Made by a program: the position numbers and the translations under genes | IMG/VR virus record: IMGVR_UViG_3300025151_003852 | Coordinates: 62,001 to 126,000 of that record | Source: a virus | Reading direction: 5' to 3' (one strand) | DNA: 64,000 nt | In this document: positions 51,619 through 58,741 of the stretch, piece by piece | Layout: every line of letters starts with the position of its first letter | Numbering within the stretch: position 1 is the first letter of the stretch | The notes under the pieces: model-generated | Database searches by the model: none | What the model was told of the DNA's origin: nothing | Seen by the model: the letters and a program-made list of their open reading frames with translations, nothing else

Positions 51619-52332
51619 ATGTTAAAAGAAAAAGTAATACAAGTCAATCATTGGTCTGATCGCACATTTAGTTTTAGAACAACTAGAAGTGAATCGTTCA
51701 GATTTAACTCAGGTGAGTTTGCAATGATTGGACAAGAAATAGACGGTAAAAATGTATTACGTGCTTATAGTATCGTCAGTCCTGATTGGGCTGATTACTT
51801 AGAATTTCTAAGTATTAAAAATGTAGGGCCTTTAACTAATCAACTTAGTACAGTAGAAGAAGGTGCAGAAGTACTGTTGCTTCCAAAATGTACTGGAACA
51901 TTGCGTGATACTTTTCTTACTGAAGGTGGTAAGAGATTAGTATTGTTAGCAACAGGAACAGGTCTTGCTCCTTTCATGTCAACTATAAGAGATATTAATT
52001 TAGTAGAAGCCTATGATAAAATTCATTTAGTTCATAGTGTAAGAAACAGAGACGATCTTGCATATTGGTATGAACTACTATCTGCATTTGAAGACGAACC
52101 TGATCTGCATGAGTTACTAAGATATAAATTAGAATACACTTCACTAGTTACAGGAGAAGGAGATCAACGTATAGATGCAAGATTTATACAAGCAGATGAT
52201 CGGGTAATGGCATGTGGTAATTTACAGTTTAATTATGATGTCGTTGAATGGTGTAAAGCATTAGGCATGACTGAAGGATCAAATAGAGAGCCTGGCCAAT
52301 TCGTTATTGAAAAAGCATTCGTGGATCAATAG
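51619..52332 (+). CDS. Ferredoxin-NADP reductase family protein
   Basis: 237 residues from ATG 51619; the longer open frame upstream runs through tRNA-Leu and is rejected. FAD-binding 'RAYSIVS' at 48-54 (R-x-Y-S), NAD(P)-binding 'LLATGTGLAPFMSTI' near 109-123, and 'ACGNLQFNYDVVEW' near 195-208. It reduces ferredoxin/flavodoxin or takes electrons from them; a role in supplying electrons to the ribonucleotide reductase or to the radical SAM enzyme is possible. No Shine-Dalgarno fits: the tRNA-Leu 3' end is 5 nt upstream. A terminator follows. Confidence 0.9.
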   Translation: MLKEKVIQVNHWSDRTFSFRTTRSESFRFNSGEFAMIGQEIDGKNVLRAYSIVSPDWADYLEFLSIKNVGPLTNQLSTVEEGAEVLLLPKCTGTLRDTFLTEGGKRLVLLATGTGLAPFMSTIRDINLVEAYDKIHLVHSVRNRDDLAYWYELLSAFEDEPDLHELLRYKLEYTSLVTGEGDQRIDARFIQADDRVMACGNLQFNYDVVEWCKALGMTEGSNREPGQFVIEKAFVDQ

Positions 52333-52337
52333 CCAAT

Positions 52338-52363
52338 AAAAAGCAGACCGAAGTCTGCTTTTT
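52338..52363. terminator. Bidirectional terminator
   Basis: AAAAAGCAGAC, CGAA loop, GTCTGCTTTTT: an 11-bp perfect stem that gives a U-run in both directions, between the plus-strand reductase gene and a minus-strand small membrane protein gene. Confidence 0.92.
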
Positions 52364-52375
52364 AATATTCTAAAT

Positions 52376-52597
52376 TTACTCTTTTGTAAATAAATGAATT
52401 AGTATGATTGCTACTAATAGTCCAACTAGTCCGGCATCGCCTAGAGTGTTGACTAAGTTTAGCAATCCGCCGACAACATCAGTACCTAATAGGTCACCGA
52501 ATAATATGCCTGCTAAAACACCAAGACCTAAGAGTCCCATAAAGATGTTTGTTAGTCCTTTGACCACGTCATTGACTATTGAGATTACATTATTCAT
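52376..52597 (-). CDS. Small two-segment membrane protein
   Basis: 73 residues with two hydrophobic segments ('IFMGLLGLGVLAGILFGDLL' and 'GLVGLLVAIILIHLF') joined by a short turn, ending in 'TKE'. No family recognised. A late promoter lies upstream on the same strand (CTAAATATTA near 52651-52642). Holin-like size and topology, but there is no other evidence for lysis function. Confidence 0.65.
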   Translation of the reverse strand: MNNVISIVNDVVKGLTNIFMGLLGLGVLAGILFGDLLGTDVVGGLLNLVNTLGDAGLVGLLVAIILIHLFTKE

Positions 52598-52641
52598 ATT
52601 GAGTCCTCCTCAAATGTTTTGCATTATTGCATTTCCTCACT

Positions 52642-52651
52642 AATATTTAGT
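52642..52651 (-). promoter_or_regulatory. Late promoter motif (CTAAATATTA)
   Basis: Minus-strand late motif about 45 nt upstream of ATG 52597. Confidence 0.5.
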
Positions 52652-52722
52652 GGATTTAAGGGTGTTTATAAAGAAGTATACTTAAATCCTTGGATTAACA
52701 AGGAAAAAACGGGTAAAAAATG

Positions 52723-53352
52723 TTATAATTTCTTAATAACCCACATTTTTGACTCTGCTGTTGCATTATTATCAGGTAGTACAACAAATGATTCTGAAAC
52801 TTCATCAACGATAATTTTATTATCTTTTTCTAGTTGTAATATCTTATCAGCAAACCCATATGATTCATAAATGTTTTCTCCAATAGAACAAATTAAATGT
52901 CCACCTGGCTTGAGTATTCTAAACACTTCATCTAATATCGGCGCTCTCATATGTCCTCTGCAAAAAAAGCCAGTACACATAATTGCATCAATACTATTTG
53001 AATCGATTACGTCTATTGGCTTTGTCAAGTCTGCTTCGGTTAATGTTTGATATATCTTTTTCTTTTCTGCTTGTGATAGCATACTAGTAGAATAATCTAT
53101 ACCATGCAAATTAGTGAATCCTTCTTCATGTAGTGTTTTTCCTACGTAGCCTGAGCCACAAGCCAAATCTAAGATTTTAGCAGTTTTGTAAACCCACTTA
53201 GAAAAAAGTTCTTTAACATATCTATTATATGCATATCCATATTCGACCATTTCATCGTCATAACATTCAGACCAGCCGACATATAGATTTTTTAATTTTG
53301 AGTTGTCAGTTTCCTCATAGGTAACCTTCAACCAATTGATTTTATCTTCCAT
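52723..53352 (-). CDS. SAM-dependent methyltransferase, paralogue 1
   Basis: 209 residues. Motif I 'AKILDLACGSGYVGKTLHEE' at 58-77, motif II 'LHGIDYSTSML', 'IDAIMCTGFFCRGHM' for motif IV, and 'VFRILKPGGHLICSIGENIY' after it. The N-terminal 'LYVGWSECYDDEM' is the W-x-x-x-YD-x-x-M segment of METTL27-like methyltransferases. It shares gene layout and end ('WVIKKL') with the two genes upstream. Late promoter CTATAAATAA at 53412-53403 lies 50-60 nt upstream. Substrate unknown. Confidence 0.82.
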   Translation of the reverse strand: MEDKINWLKVTYEETDNSKLKNLYVGWSECYDDEMVEYGYAYNRYVKELFSKWVYKTAKILDLACGSGYVGKTLHEEGFTNLHGIDYSTSMLSQAEKKKIYQTLTEADLTKPIDVIDSNSIDAIMCTGFFCRGHMRAPILDEVFRILKPGGHLICSIGENIYESYGFADKILQLEKDNKIIVDEVSESFVVLPDNNATAESKMWVIKKL

Positions 53353-53400
53353 TTTATCTCCTATAGATAATAGTTAGTTAATTGTCATCGACACTGACAC

Positions 53401-53412
53401 ATTTATTTATAG
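53401..53412 (-). promoter_or_regulatory. Late promoter motif (CTATAAATAAAT)
   Basis: Minus-strand TATAAATA 50-60 nt upstream of the paralogue 1 ATG (53352). Confidence 0.6.
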
Positions 53413-53425
53413 GGTATATGGGGAG

Positions 53426-54100
53426 TTAAAGTTTTTTAATAGACCATATTTTTGATTTAGCAGTTCCAAACTCTGCATTTGGTACTACTAAGAAAGGATC
53501 TGATGTGTGATCTATCTCAACTTTATTGTCATCTTGTAGTTGTTGTAATTTTTTATCAAAGCCGTCTGTTTCAAATACGTTTACACCTATAGAACAAATT
53601 AAATATCCGTTTGGTTTTAGTATTCTAATAAATTCGTCTATTGGCTCAGATCCCATATGTCCACTTGCTAAAAATCCTATACACATAACAACATCAAATG
53701 TGTCTGTCGCAAAAGATATAGGATTAATTAAATCGGCTACTGTCAAACTTTTATATATATTTTTCTTGTTTGCTTCTCTTAACATTTCTAAAGAATAATC
53801 TATGCCATGTAAATCAGTATATCCCATTTCATGTAATGCCATTGTAGGGTATCCTGTACCACATGCGGCATCTAGTATTTTAGAATCAGTTTTAATTTTA
53901 GATTTTATAAATGCGGCCTTCATAGGCTCTGTATAGTTATAATCTATCTTAGGCATTTCATCATCGTATTTTTCTGCCCAAGATCGATATAATTCTTGTA
54001 ATTTTTTGCTGTTGTTTTTACTAAAACCAATATGTGTCCAATCTACTTCTTGCATTAGTATTGATTTGATTCGGTTAAATACAGGTGAATCTTGTTTCAT
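53426..54100 (-). CDS. SAM-dependent methyltransferase, paralogue 2
   Basis: 224 residues. 'SKILDAACGTGYPTMALHEM' is motif I at 73-92. It is closest to paralogue 3: both start with about 45 residues on the pattern FxRxKSILMQEVDWT, absent in paralogue 1. Ends 'IWSIKKL'. The start (ATG 54100) overlaps the end of paralogue 3 (stop TGA... ATG) by 4 nt. Confidence 0.82.
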   Translation of the reverse strand: MKQDSPVFNRIKSILMQEVDWTHIGFSKNNSKKLQELYRSWAEKYDDEMPKIDYNYTEPMKAAFIKSKIKTDSKILDAACGTGYPTMALHEMGYTDLHGIDYSLEMLREANKKNIYKSLTVADLINPISFATDTFDVVMCIGFLASGHMGSEPIDEFIRILKPNGYLICSIGVNVFETDGFDKKLQQLQDDNKVEIDHTSDPFLVVPNAEFGTAKSKIWSIKKL

Positions 54101-54885
54101 AGTTTTTTAATAGAAAAAATATTATGGGGATATGTACGCCGTTTTTGGCTCGGCTTGCCGCACTCGTCTGTATGGGTATACCTACGCGGTCGCCAAAACA
54201 CCGTCTTATCTGGTCCCTTGACATAATCAAGCATGCCATCTACAGGATTAGGTATATCAAAAGTATAATTATTATCTGAGTTAAAAGATTCTGATTTATA
54301 TTCTATCTCAATAATATTGCTATCTTGTAGTTGTTGAAATTTTTTATCAAATCCATCATCAAATATTTTTTTACTTATAGAACAAATTAAACGTCCTTTT
54401 GGTTTCAATACTCTGATTAACTCGTCTATTGGTTCATGCCCCATGTACCCGCCTGCAAAAAATGCTATGCATGTAACAACATCAAAAGTGTCAGTTGGGT
54501 AAACTATAGGATTAATTAAATCGCCTAGTGTCAGGCTTTTATATATATTTTTCTTTTTTGCTTCTTCTAGCATTTCTGGACAAAAATCTATGCCGTGTAA
54601 ATTTTTATATCCCATTTCATGTAATGCCATTATAGGATACCCAGTACCACATGCGGCATCTAATATCTTAGCATCAGTTTGAATGTTAATTTTTTTAAAT
54701 GCTTCCTTCATCGGTTCTATGTGACCATAACTTATTTTGGGCATTTCTTCATCATAGTCTTTTGCCCAATGACGATAAAGTACTTGTAATCTTTTATTAT
54801 TATTTAGAGTGAATCCAGCAGTCCAATCTACTTCTTGCATCAATATTGATTTAACTCGGTCAAACACGTGCAAACCTTGATTCAT
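54097..54885 (-). CDS. SAM-dependent methyltransferase, paralogue 3, with a GC-rich insertion
   Basis: 262 residues. Motif I 'AKILDAACGTGYPIMALHEM' at 72-91. Compared with paralogue 2 it carries about 35-40 extra residues near the C-terminus ('YVKGPDKTVFWRPRRYTH...'), coded by DNA that is much GC-richer than its surroundings (54125-54240), before the shared ending 'SIKKL'. Upstream, an AGGAAG ribosome site and the late-type motif CTAATAAATAG at 54919-54909. Confidence 0.8.
   Translation of the reverse strand: MNQGLHVFDRVKSILMQEVDWTAGFTLNNNKRLQVLYRHWAKDYDEEMPKISYGHIEPMKEAFKKINIQTDAKILDAACGTGYPIMALHEMGYKNLHGIDFCPEMLEEAKKKNIYKSLTLGDLINPIVYPTDTFDVVTCIAFFAGGYMGHEPIDELIRVLKPKGRLICSISKKIFDDGFDKKFQQLQDSNIIEIEYKSESFNSDNNYTFDIPNPVDGMLDYVKGPDKTVFWRPRRYTHTDECGKPSQKRRTYPHNIFSIKKL
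54125..54240 (-). repeat. GC-rich segment with inverted repeats inside methyltransferase 3
   Basis: About 115 bp of clearly higher GC than the rest of the gene, with TTTTGGC/GCCAAAA near its two ends and internal CGGC-TT-GCCG and GGTATACC palindromes. It corresponds to the coding insertion absent from the paralogues. Confidence 0.5.
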
Positions 54886-54949
54886 AGTTACTTCCTTTGT
54901 GAATAGTACTATTTATTAGTATAATACTATTATAAACACCGTTTTTTGA

Positions 54950-54957
54950 CTAAATAA
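54950..54957 (+). promoter_or_regulatory. Late promoter motif (CTAAATAA)
   Basis: CTAAATAA about 60 nt upstream of ATG 55015. It probably also serves the outer-membrane protein gene. Confidence 0.5.
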
Positions 54958-55014
54958 TAACACGGAATAGCATTTATGCCATTTCGTAAAGATAAATCTA
55001 ATGGAGGAAACAAT

Positions 55015-55173
55015 ATGGATTTTCAAACAATACTAGCAATTGCTATTGTAGCAGGTATCGTTTTTTTCGTAGTGAAGAAACGCGGCGCCAGTAAAAAATC
55101 CTCAGGAGGCAAAGGCTCTGGAGGTTCTGGGGGCGGTTCGATCTCAAAAAGAGGCAGTGCCAAACGCAAATAA
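55015..55173 (+). CDS. Small single-pass membrane protein with a basic Gly/Ser tail
   Basis: 52 residues from ATG 55015 (GGAGG 9 nt upstream); an upstream in-frame ATG at 54976 lacks a ribosome site. 'ILAIAIVAGIVFFVV' is one membrane segment, followed by Lys/Gly/Ser-rich sequence ending 'KRGSAKRK'. No family recognised; topology suggests a cytoplasmic basic tail. Confidence 0.65.
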   Translation: MDFQTILAIAIVAGIVFFVVKKRGASKKSSGGKGSGGSGGGSISKRGSAKRK

Positions 55174-55229
55174 GAATTAACCCACCTTATAATATAATAA
55201 TAATTGCAAATTAAGCAAAGGAGAAAAAT

Positions 55230-55886
55230 ATGTTAGAAAGCATTAAGGGTCTTTTATCGGCCCATTTCGATAACGTAATCAAATTAGTGGTAGCACTATC
55301 ACTTGTTTGTATTGCATCAGGAGTCAACGCCGCCCCTACAGTAGGCGGATCAGTTGGCGTATCATCAGACTATCTTATGCGAGGGCAATCCATGCACATA
55401 GGTAACCATCAATTGTCTGCTAGTTTAGACGCAGAGTGGTTAGGTATGTACGGATCTGTTTGGGCATCAGAAGTAGACGCAGGCGATGGCAAAGCCACGC
55501 ATGAAATCGATACAGTAATCGGTCTTAAAAAAGACTGGGAACATATCGGCTTTAATGTAGCCTATATTGATTATGCTTATAGAGGCGACTCAAGTAGAGA
55601 CTTTGAAGAAATTATGCTGTCTGCAACCTTAGCAGGCATCACAGTGTCGCATTACATGGGACAAGATGATGCACAAGACTATACATCATTTTCAACAGGA
55701 CTTTTAAAAGTCGTTGATCTGACATATGGTGATAGAGAAGGTTTCGGTACTCACTGGACAATTTCAAAAGATTTTGAATTTATGAAAGGTCACGTAACCG
55801 TGGGATGGTCAGAGTTTTCAGCAGATGACAACTCACATCACGTTGATGAAGATAATTTATATATGAGTTACGTATACAAATTCTAA
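55230..55886 (+). CDS. Outer-membrane beta-barrel protein, Gcw_chp (TIGR02001) type
   Basis: 218 residues. A signal peptide is visible: positively charged start, hydrophobic 'VIKLVVALSLVCIASGVNA' and a probable cleavage after 'VNA'. The mature part 'PTVGGSVGVSSDYLMRGQSM' begins a barrel of alternating hydrophobic strands ('YGSVWASEVD', 'GFNVAYIDYAYRG') and ends in an aromatic terminal residue ('MSYVYKF'), the usual sorting signal of outer-membrane proteins. It resembles the Gcw_chp porin-like family. A phage gene of this type could alter the host surface, for example to block superinfection or change nutrient uptake. GGAGA before ATG; terminator after. Confidence 0.8.
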   Translation: MLESIKGLLSAHFDNVIKLVVALSLVCIASGVNAAPTVGGSVGVSSDYLMRGQSMHIGNHQLSASLDAEWLGMYGSVWASEVDAGDGKATHEIDTVIGLKKDWEHIGFNVAYIDYAYRGDSSRDFEEIMLSATLAGITVSHYMGQDDAQDYTSFSTGLLKVVDLTYGDREGFGTHWTISKDFEFMKGHVTVGWSEFSADDNSHHVDEDNLYMSYVYKF

Positions 55887-55901
55887 ATCAATAAAAGCAA
55901 C

Positions 55902-55936
55902 AAGGCGCCTCTCATTTTGATTGGCGCCTTTTTTTA
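55902..55936 (+). terminator. Rho-independent terminator
   Basis: AAGGCGCC, 13-nt loop, GGCGCCTT and a long T-run, 16 nt after the outer-membrane protein stop. Confidence 0.93.
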
Positions 55937-55965
55937 TGGATAAAATATACTTTTGTTATTCCAGG

Positions 55966-55974
55966 CATAAATAG
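55966..55974 (+). promoter_or_regulatory. Late promoter motif (CATAAATAG)
   Basis: CATAAATAG after the terminator and 68 nt before the first of six small genes. Confidence 0.6.
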
Positions 55975-56041
55975 AGTCGAAACATTTATAACCACACGTT
56001 ATAAAGTTTTATAAGACACATGAATAAAGGGAATGACACAC

Positions 56042-56134
56042 ATGCATAGACATTATAAGATAAAAGATAGATTAGAACTTCTAACACTCGTCTCTATTTT
56101 CCTTCTGTCGATCATGGCCGTTAGTCCCTCATAA
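56042..56134 (+). CDS. 30-residue membrane peptide
   Basis: ATG 56042, MHRHYKIKDRLELL..., then the hydrophobic 'LTLVSIFLLSIMAVS'. AGGGAA upstream. First of six tiny open frames that follow each other with short gaps or overlaps. No family recognised. Confidence 0.55.
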   Translation: MHRHYKIKDRLELLTLVSIFLLSIMAVSPS

Positions 56135-56152
56135 ACACACAGAGGGAACAAG

Positions 56153-56290
56153 ATGTTAAACACAGTTAGATTTAGTTTTTACGCAATGCTGATGGTGTCA
56201 CTTCACGTATTAGATAGTGGAGCCGGCATACATTCAACACTACGTCAAATAAAAGATTTACAACACTACAGACATACAGGAGTATTATGA
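56153..56290 (+). CDS. 45-residue small protein
   Basis: ATG 56153 with GAGGGAAC upstream; MLNTVRFSFYAMLMVSLHVL opens with a short hydrophobic segment, then a polar basic tail ending 'HYRHTGVL'. Its stop TGA overlaps the next ATG (ATGA). Confidence 0.6.
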   Translation: MLNTVRFSFYAMLMVSLHVLDSGAGIHSTLRQIKDLQHYRHTGVL

Positions 56291-56418
56291 ATACTATTAA
56301 ATTAGTAATTGACAAATCAGGCATTTTTAAAAAAGTCGACCAAAAGATAGAAACGTTATGTTATGCTATGCTTTGGGGATCGATGTTTGTATGCATGTCA
56401 CAACTAGCATACATGTAA
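56287..56418 (+). CDS. 43-residue membrane peptide
   Basis: ATG 56287 overlaps the previous stop by 4 nt with CAGGAG upstream. 'LCYAMLWGSMFVCMSQLAYM' is a hydrophobic C-terminal segment. Confidence 0.6.
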   Translation: MNTIKLVIDKSGIFKKVDQKIETLCYAMLWGSMFVCMSQLAYM

Positions 56419-56427
56419 GGAAACAAC

Positions 56428-56487
56428 ATGAAGAAGTTAAAAGCAATCATTTTTAAATACTGGATTCAGCCATGGCACCCAGCATAA
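56428..56487 (+). CDS. 19-residue peptide
   Basis: ATG 56428 after AAGGAAAC; MKKLKAIIFKYWIQPWHPA. Basic, then aromatic. Its end overlaps the next start by 16 nt. The ribosome site is good but the length makes it uncertain. Confidence 0.45.
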   Translation: MKKLKAIIFKYWIQPWHPA

Positions 56488-56651
56488 AAAACGCAACTCC
56501 AGAACAACAAAAAGAATGGTTAGAGACAGACTTCTTTATGAAAGGCGATTTTAGTGTAATGAAACTATTTGTAGTTGTACCTGCCATCATTCAAGTAATG
56601 TGTCTAGGTATGATGGGTGCAGTAATGTATCTAAATTCGTTTTTGTTTTAG
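56472..56651 (+). CDS. 59-residue membrane protein
   Basis: ATG 56472; the polar N-terminal 'NATPEQQKEWLETDFF' is followed by a hydrophobic segment 'LFVVVPAIIQVMCLGMMGAV'. Its TAG overlaps the next GTG (TAGTG). Confidence 0.6.
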   Translation: MAPSIKNATPEQQKEWLETDFFMKGDFSVMKLFVVVPAIIQVMCLGMMGAVMYLNSFLF

Positions 56652-56815
56652 TGTTAAAAAATGCGTTTAAGGCTCTTGCGGGCCTAGGTAAACCGAGTGG
56701 ACCAATTGAATTGACTGCTTCAAATATTTTGTTATTTGCATTCCTCCTTGCTTCATTATTTTTAGGAACAGTTACAATTTGTTTACTCGGTTTTTATCTT
56801 CTTAAGACTTTCTGA
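56651..56815 (+). CDS. 54-residue membrane protein
   Basis: GTG 56651 overlapping the preceding stop; 'NILLFAFLLASLFLGTVTIC' and 'LLGFYLLKTF' form one long or two short membrane segments. Another in-frame ATG at 56600 lies inside the previous gene. It overlaps the convergent GNAT gene end by 33 nt. Confidence 0.6.
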   Translation: MLKNAFKALAGLGKPSGPIELTASNILLFAFLLASLFLGTVTICLLGFYLLKTF

Positions 56816-57349
56816 TCTAACATCTTTGAATACTTGATTTACTTTTTCGTTATCAAATACTCTTAATGCTTTGCTATTCATCTGTCCTTGCTTGTTCTCT
56901 TCCCATTGAAAATTAAACTCTTCACCTGCTAAATGCAAACCGACAGTTGCGTATGACTTCCATGCTGTCCAACTAGGATAACTCCAAATACCAATTGCAT
57001 TTTCAAAATATGCCTGTGAAATAGTTTTAAGTAATAACTTTCGTGCTATACCCTGTCCTCTATATTTTTCTTCAACATATAAGCCACGGGACCGATATAA
57101 GTTATATAAGGTCATGTGACCAGAGTTTACACCTATTAATAATTCATTGTCGAATGCTCCCCAAAAAGTAGGAGTAAAGTTTTGATTTTGTAAGTCATAT
57201 GTATCAATTTCTTGTTGCTCATAATTATCATTTAAAACAATACTTCTTGGACATGTCATTGCACTTGTCGGTTCAATAGTCATGTTTGGCATATGCATTT
57301 TCCACATGTCTCGGGTTTGCTCCCATCCAATTTTTTTAATAGTAATCAT
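56783..57349 (-). CDS. GNAT-family acetyltransferase
   Basis: 188 residues from ATG 57349, which overlaps the TGA of the upstream gene (ATGA). Motif A 'EEKYRGQGIARKLLLKT' (R/Q-x-x-G-x-G/A acetyl-CoA loop) near 108-124; 'TPTFWGAFDNELLIGVNSGH' and 'GIWSYPSWTAWKSYATVG' are the flanking strands. Acceptor unknown. Translational coupling to a 2OG oxygenase suggests a shared small-molecule or protein-modifying function. Confidence 0.8.
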   Translation of the reverse strand: MITIKKIGWEQTRDMWKMHMPNMTIEPTSAMTCPRSIVLNDNYEQQEIDTYDLQNQNFTPTFWGAFDNELLIGVNSGHMTLYNLYRSRGLYVEEKYRGQGIARKLLLKTISQAYFENAIGIWSYPSWTAWKSYATVGLHLAGEEFNFQWEENKQGQMNSKALRVFDNEKVNQVFKDVRSESLKKIKTE

Positions 57350-58119
57350 ATTGGAAAGTCTATACTCCACATTGATTTTTCAGGAGAACCGGGTAAATAT
57401 AAATCATCTTTATGTGCCCATCTGACTGTAAATGCTAAACGAGGTTTTTTATCTTTGCTCATGTTAGAATTAACACCATGTACTGCACCATTGCCGTTGA
57501 TTGATATTGCTTCATTTTGTTTAGGTTCATAAACATAACCACTTAAAGAATATAATTCTCCACCGCAATTTTGTACGTGATCATGTAGATAAAATGTCAA
57601 TGATCTTGCTCTAGCAGTTTTACATGTAGGAGTATTAAAAAATTGATCAGCCATATCAACATGAGGGTGAAGATAACTTTGATAGGGCAAATAATTAAGA
57701 TGTAATCTATGCGGTACCCAATTTTGATCAATAGGTTCTTTATCTTTAAAGTAATTTATATGATGATAAAATACAGGATGAATAGAATTTTTTAGTGTGT
57801 TCCAACTCCAGTCAACAACTGTGTCGGGTGTTTGATTCCACCAACCTTTTTCAGCAGTTAAATCGTATATTACTTCTTGTTCTCTTGTGTTTTGTTTGTG
57901 TGATATAATATGATGACGTTTATTATTGTGAGTAAATGATGTTCTATGAGTTAAATATGTAAGTTTATTAGGTCTGTCTAAGTACGATTGAACTGTGTCT
58001 TTTAATAATTTATAATAATTTTTATCGTATACATTAGAATATTTGTACACATGCAACGGCTGAGTCATGTCTGACCAATGCTTGTTGGGCTTGTCTTCTT
58101 TGTATTCGGTAACGTCCAT
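57346..58119 (-). CDS. 2-oxoglutarate/Fe(II)-dependent dioxygenase-like protein
   Basis: 257 residues. The facial triad is visible: H153-x-D155 ('LHPHVDM') and H214 ('GAVHGVN'), with R227 ('KKPRLAF') placed to hold 2-oxoglutarate. Surrounding strands ('RSLTFYLHD', 'GGELYSL', 'NEAISING') fit a double-stranded beta-helix. Substrate unknown. Pairs with the GNAT gene. Confidence 0.8.
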   Translation of the reverse strand: MDVTEYKEDKPNKHWSDMTQPLHVYKYSNVYDKNYYKLLKDTVQSYLDRPNKLTYLTHRTSFTHNNKRHHIISHKQNTREQEVIYDLTAEKGWWNQTPDTVVDWSWNTLKNSIHPVFYHHINYFKDKEPIDQNWVPHRLHLNYLPYQSYLHPHVDMADQFFNTPTCKTARARSLTFYLHDHVQNCGGELYSLSGYVYEPKQNEAISINGNGAVHGVNSNMSKDKKPRLAFTVRWAHKDDLYLPGSPEKSMWSIDFPI

Positions 58120-58146
58120 AAAGATATTTATGACGTTTAGGTTTGC

Positions 58147-58545
58147 TTAATTATTAACTTTGAACCATTGTCCTGGATCATCAAACTTCATAAAGTATTT
58201 AAAATCATACTTTGGTTTGCTTTTCCAATCGTAAGGATTATCATATCTATTTTCTAAGATATAAGTTTTGCCGTCAATAGCAACACCGCAAACTAAATGA
58301 TCCTCACCTGTTTCAGTCACACAGTATATCACAGATACATCTGATTTGTCAATGCCTTCTTTGATTAATAATTCTGCACATGTATTAGCAAAACCATCAC
58401 AATCATCACTAAAGTCTTCGCCTGCTAATACTTTATCAGCATGACTAGTCCAATGTTCGGCTTGCATGTATTGCTTATCATCATGTAGATAAGTAAATTT
58501 ACTTTCGACTAATGCGTGAACTTTGTCTGCAATTTCCTTACTCAT
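58147..58545 (-). CDS. Transglutaminase-like cysteine peptidase (BTLCP type)
   Basis: 132 residues. The catalytic triad candidates are Cys49 in 'DDCDGFANTCAELL', His83 in 'EDHLVCGVAIDGKTY', and an acid/amide in 'ILENRYDN'. The order and flanking residues fit the bacterial transglutaminase-like cysteine proteinase (BTLCP) family. No signal peptide. Possible roles are cleavage or cross-linking of cell-envelope or virion proteins. The start overlaps the lipoprotein stop by 8 nt. Confidence 0.78.
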   Translation of the reverse strand: MSKEIADKVHALVESKFTYLHDDKQYMQAEHWTSHADKVLAGEDFSDDCDGFANTCAELLIKEGIDKSDVSVIYCVTETGEDHLVCGVAIDGKTYILENRYDNPYDWKSKPKYDFKYFMKFDDPGQWFKVNN

Positions 58546-58741
58546 CTACTTCTTCCTTCTTACAAAGAGTTGATTCAGGTTCACGTTCACACATTTCTTT
58601 TTGTCCCTTAAGGACGATGTTGACAGGTTCTCCTGTCATTTCTGTTGGTCCTGTTTCTTCAACAGTTGTGGCGCAACTTACTAAAAAGCAAATTGCAAAT
58701 AGACTAATTAGCCTTTGTATTCTTCTTTCCATAATGTCCAT
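58538..58741 (-). CDS. Small lipoprotein
   Basis: 67 residues, or 64 if ATG 58732 ('MERRIQRLI') is used. A lipoprotein signal ends 'LFAICFLVSCA' with the lipobox Cys of 'LVSC', giving a mature chain of about 45 residues rich in Glu/Thr with two more cysteines. The size is like an outer-membrane spanin subunit (Rz1), but proline content is low. It lies between a membrane protein gene (overlap 34 nt) and the BTLCP gene. Confidence 0.75.
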   Translation of the reverse strand: MDIMERRIQRLISLFAICFLVSCATTVEETGPTEMTGEPVNIVLKGQKEMCEREPESTLCKKEEVDE

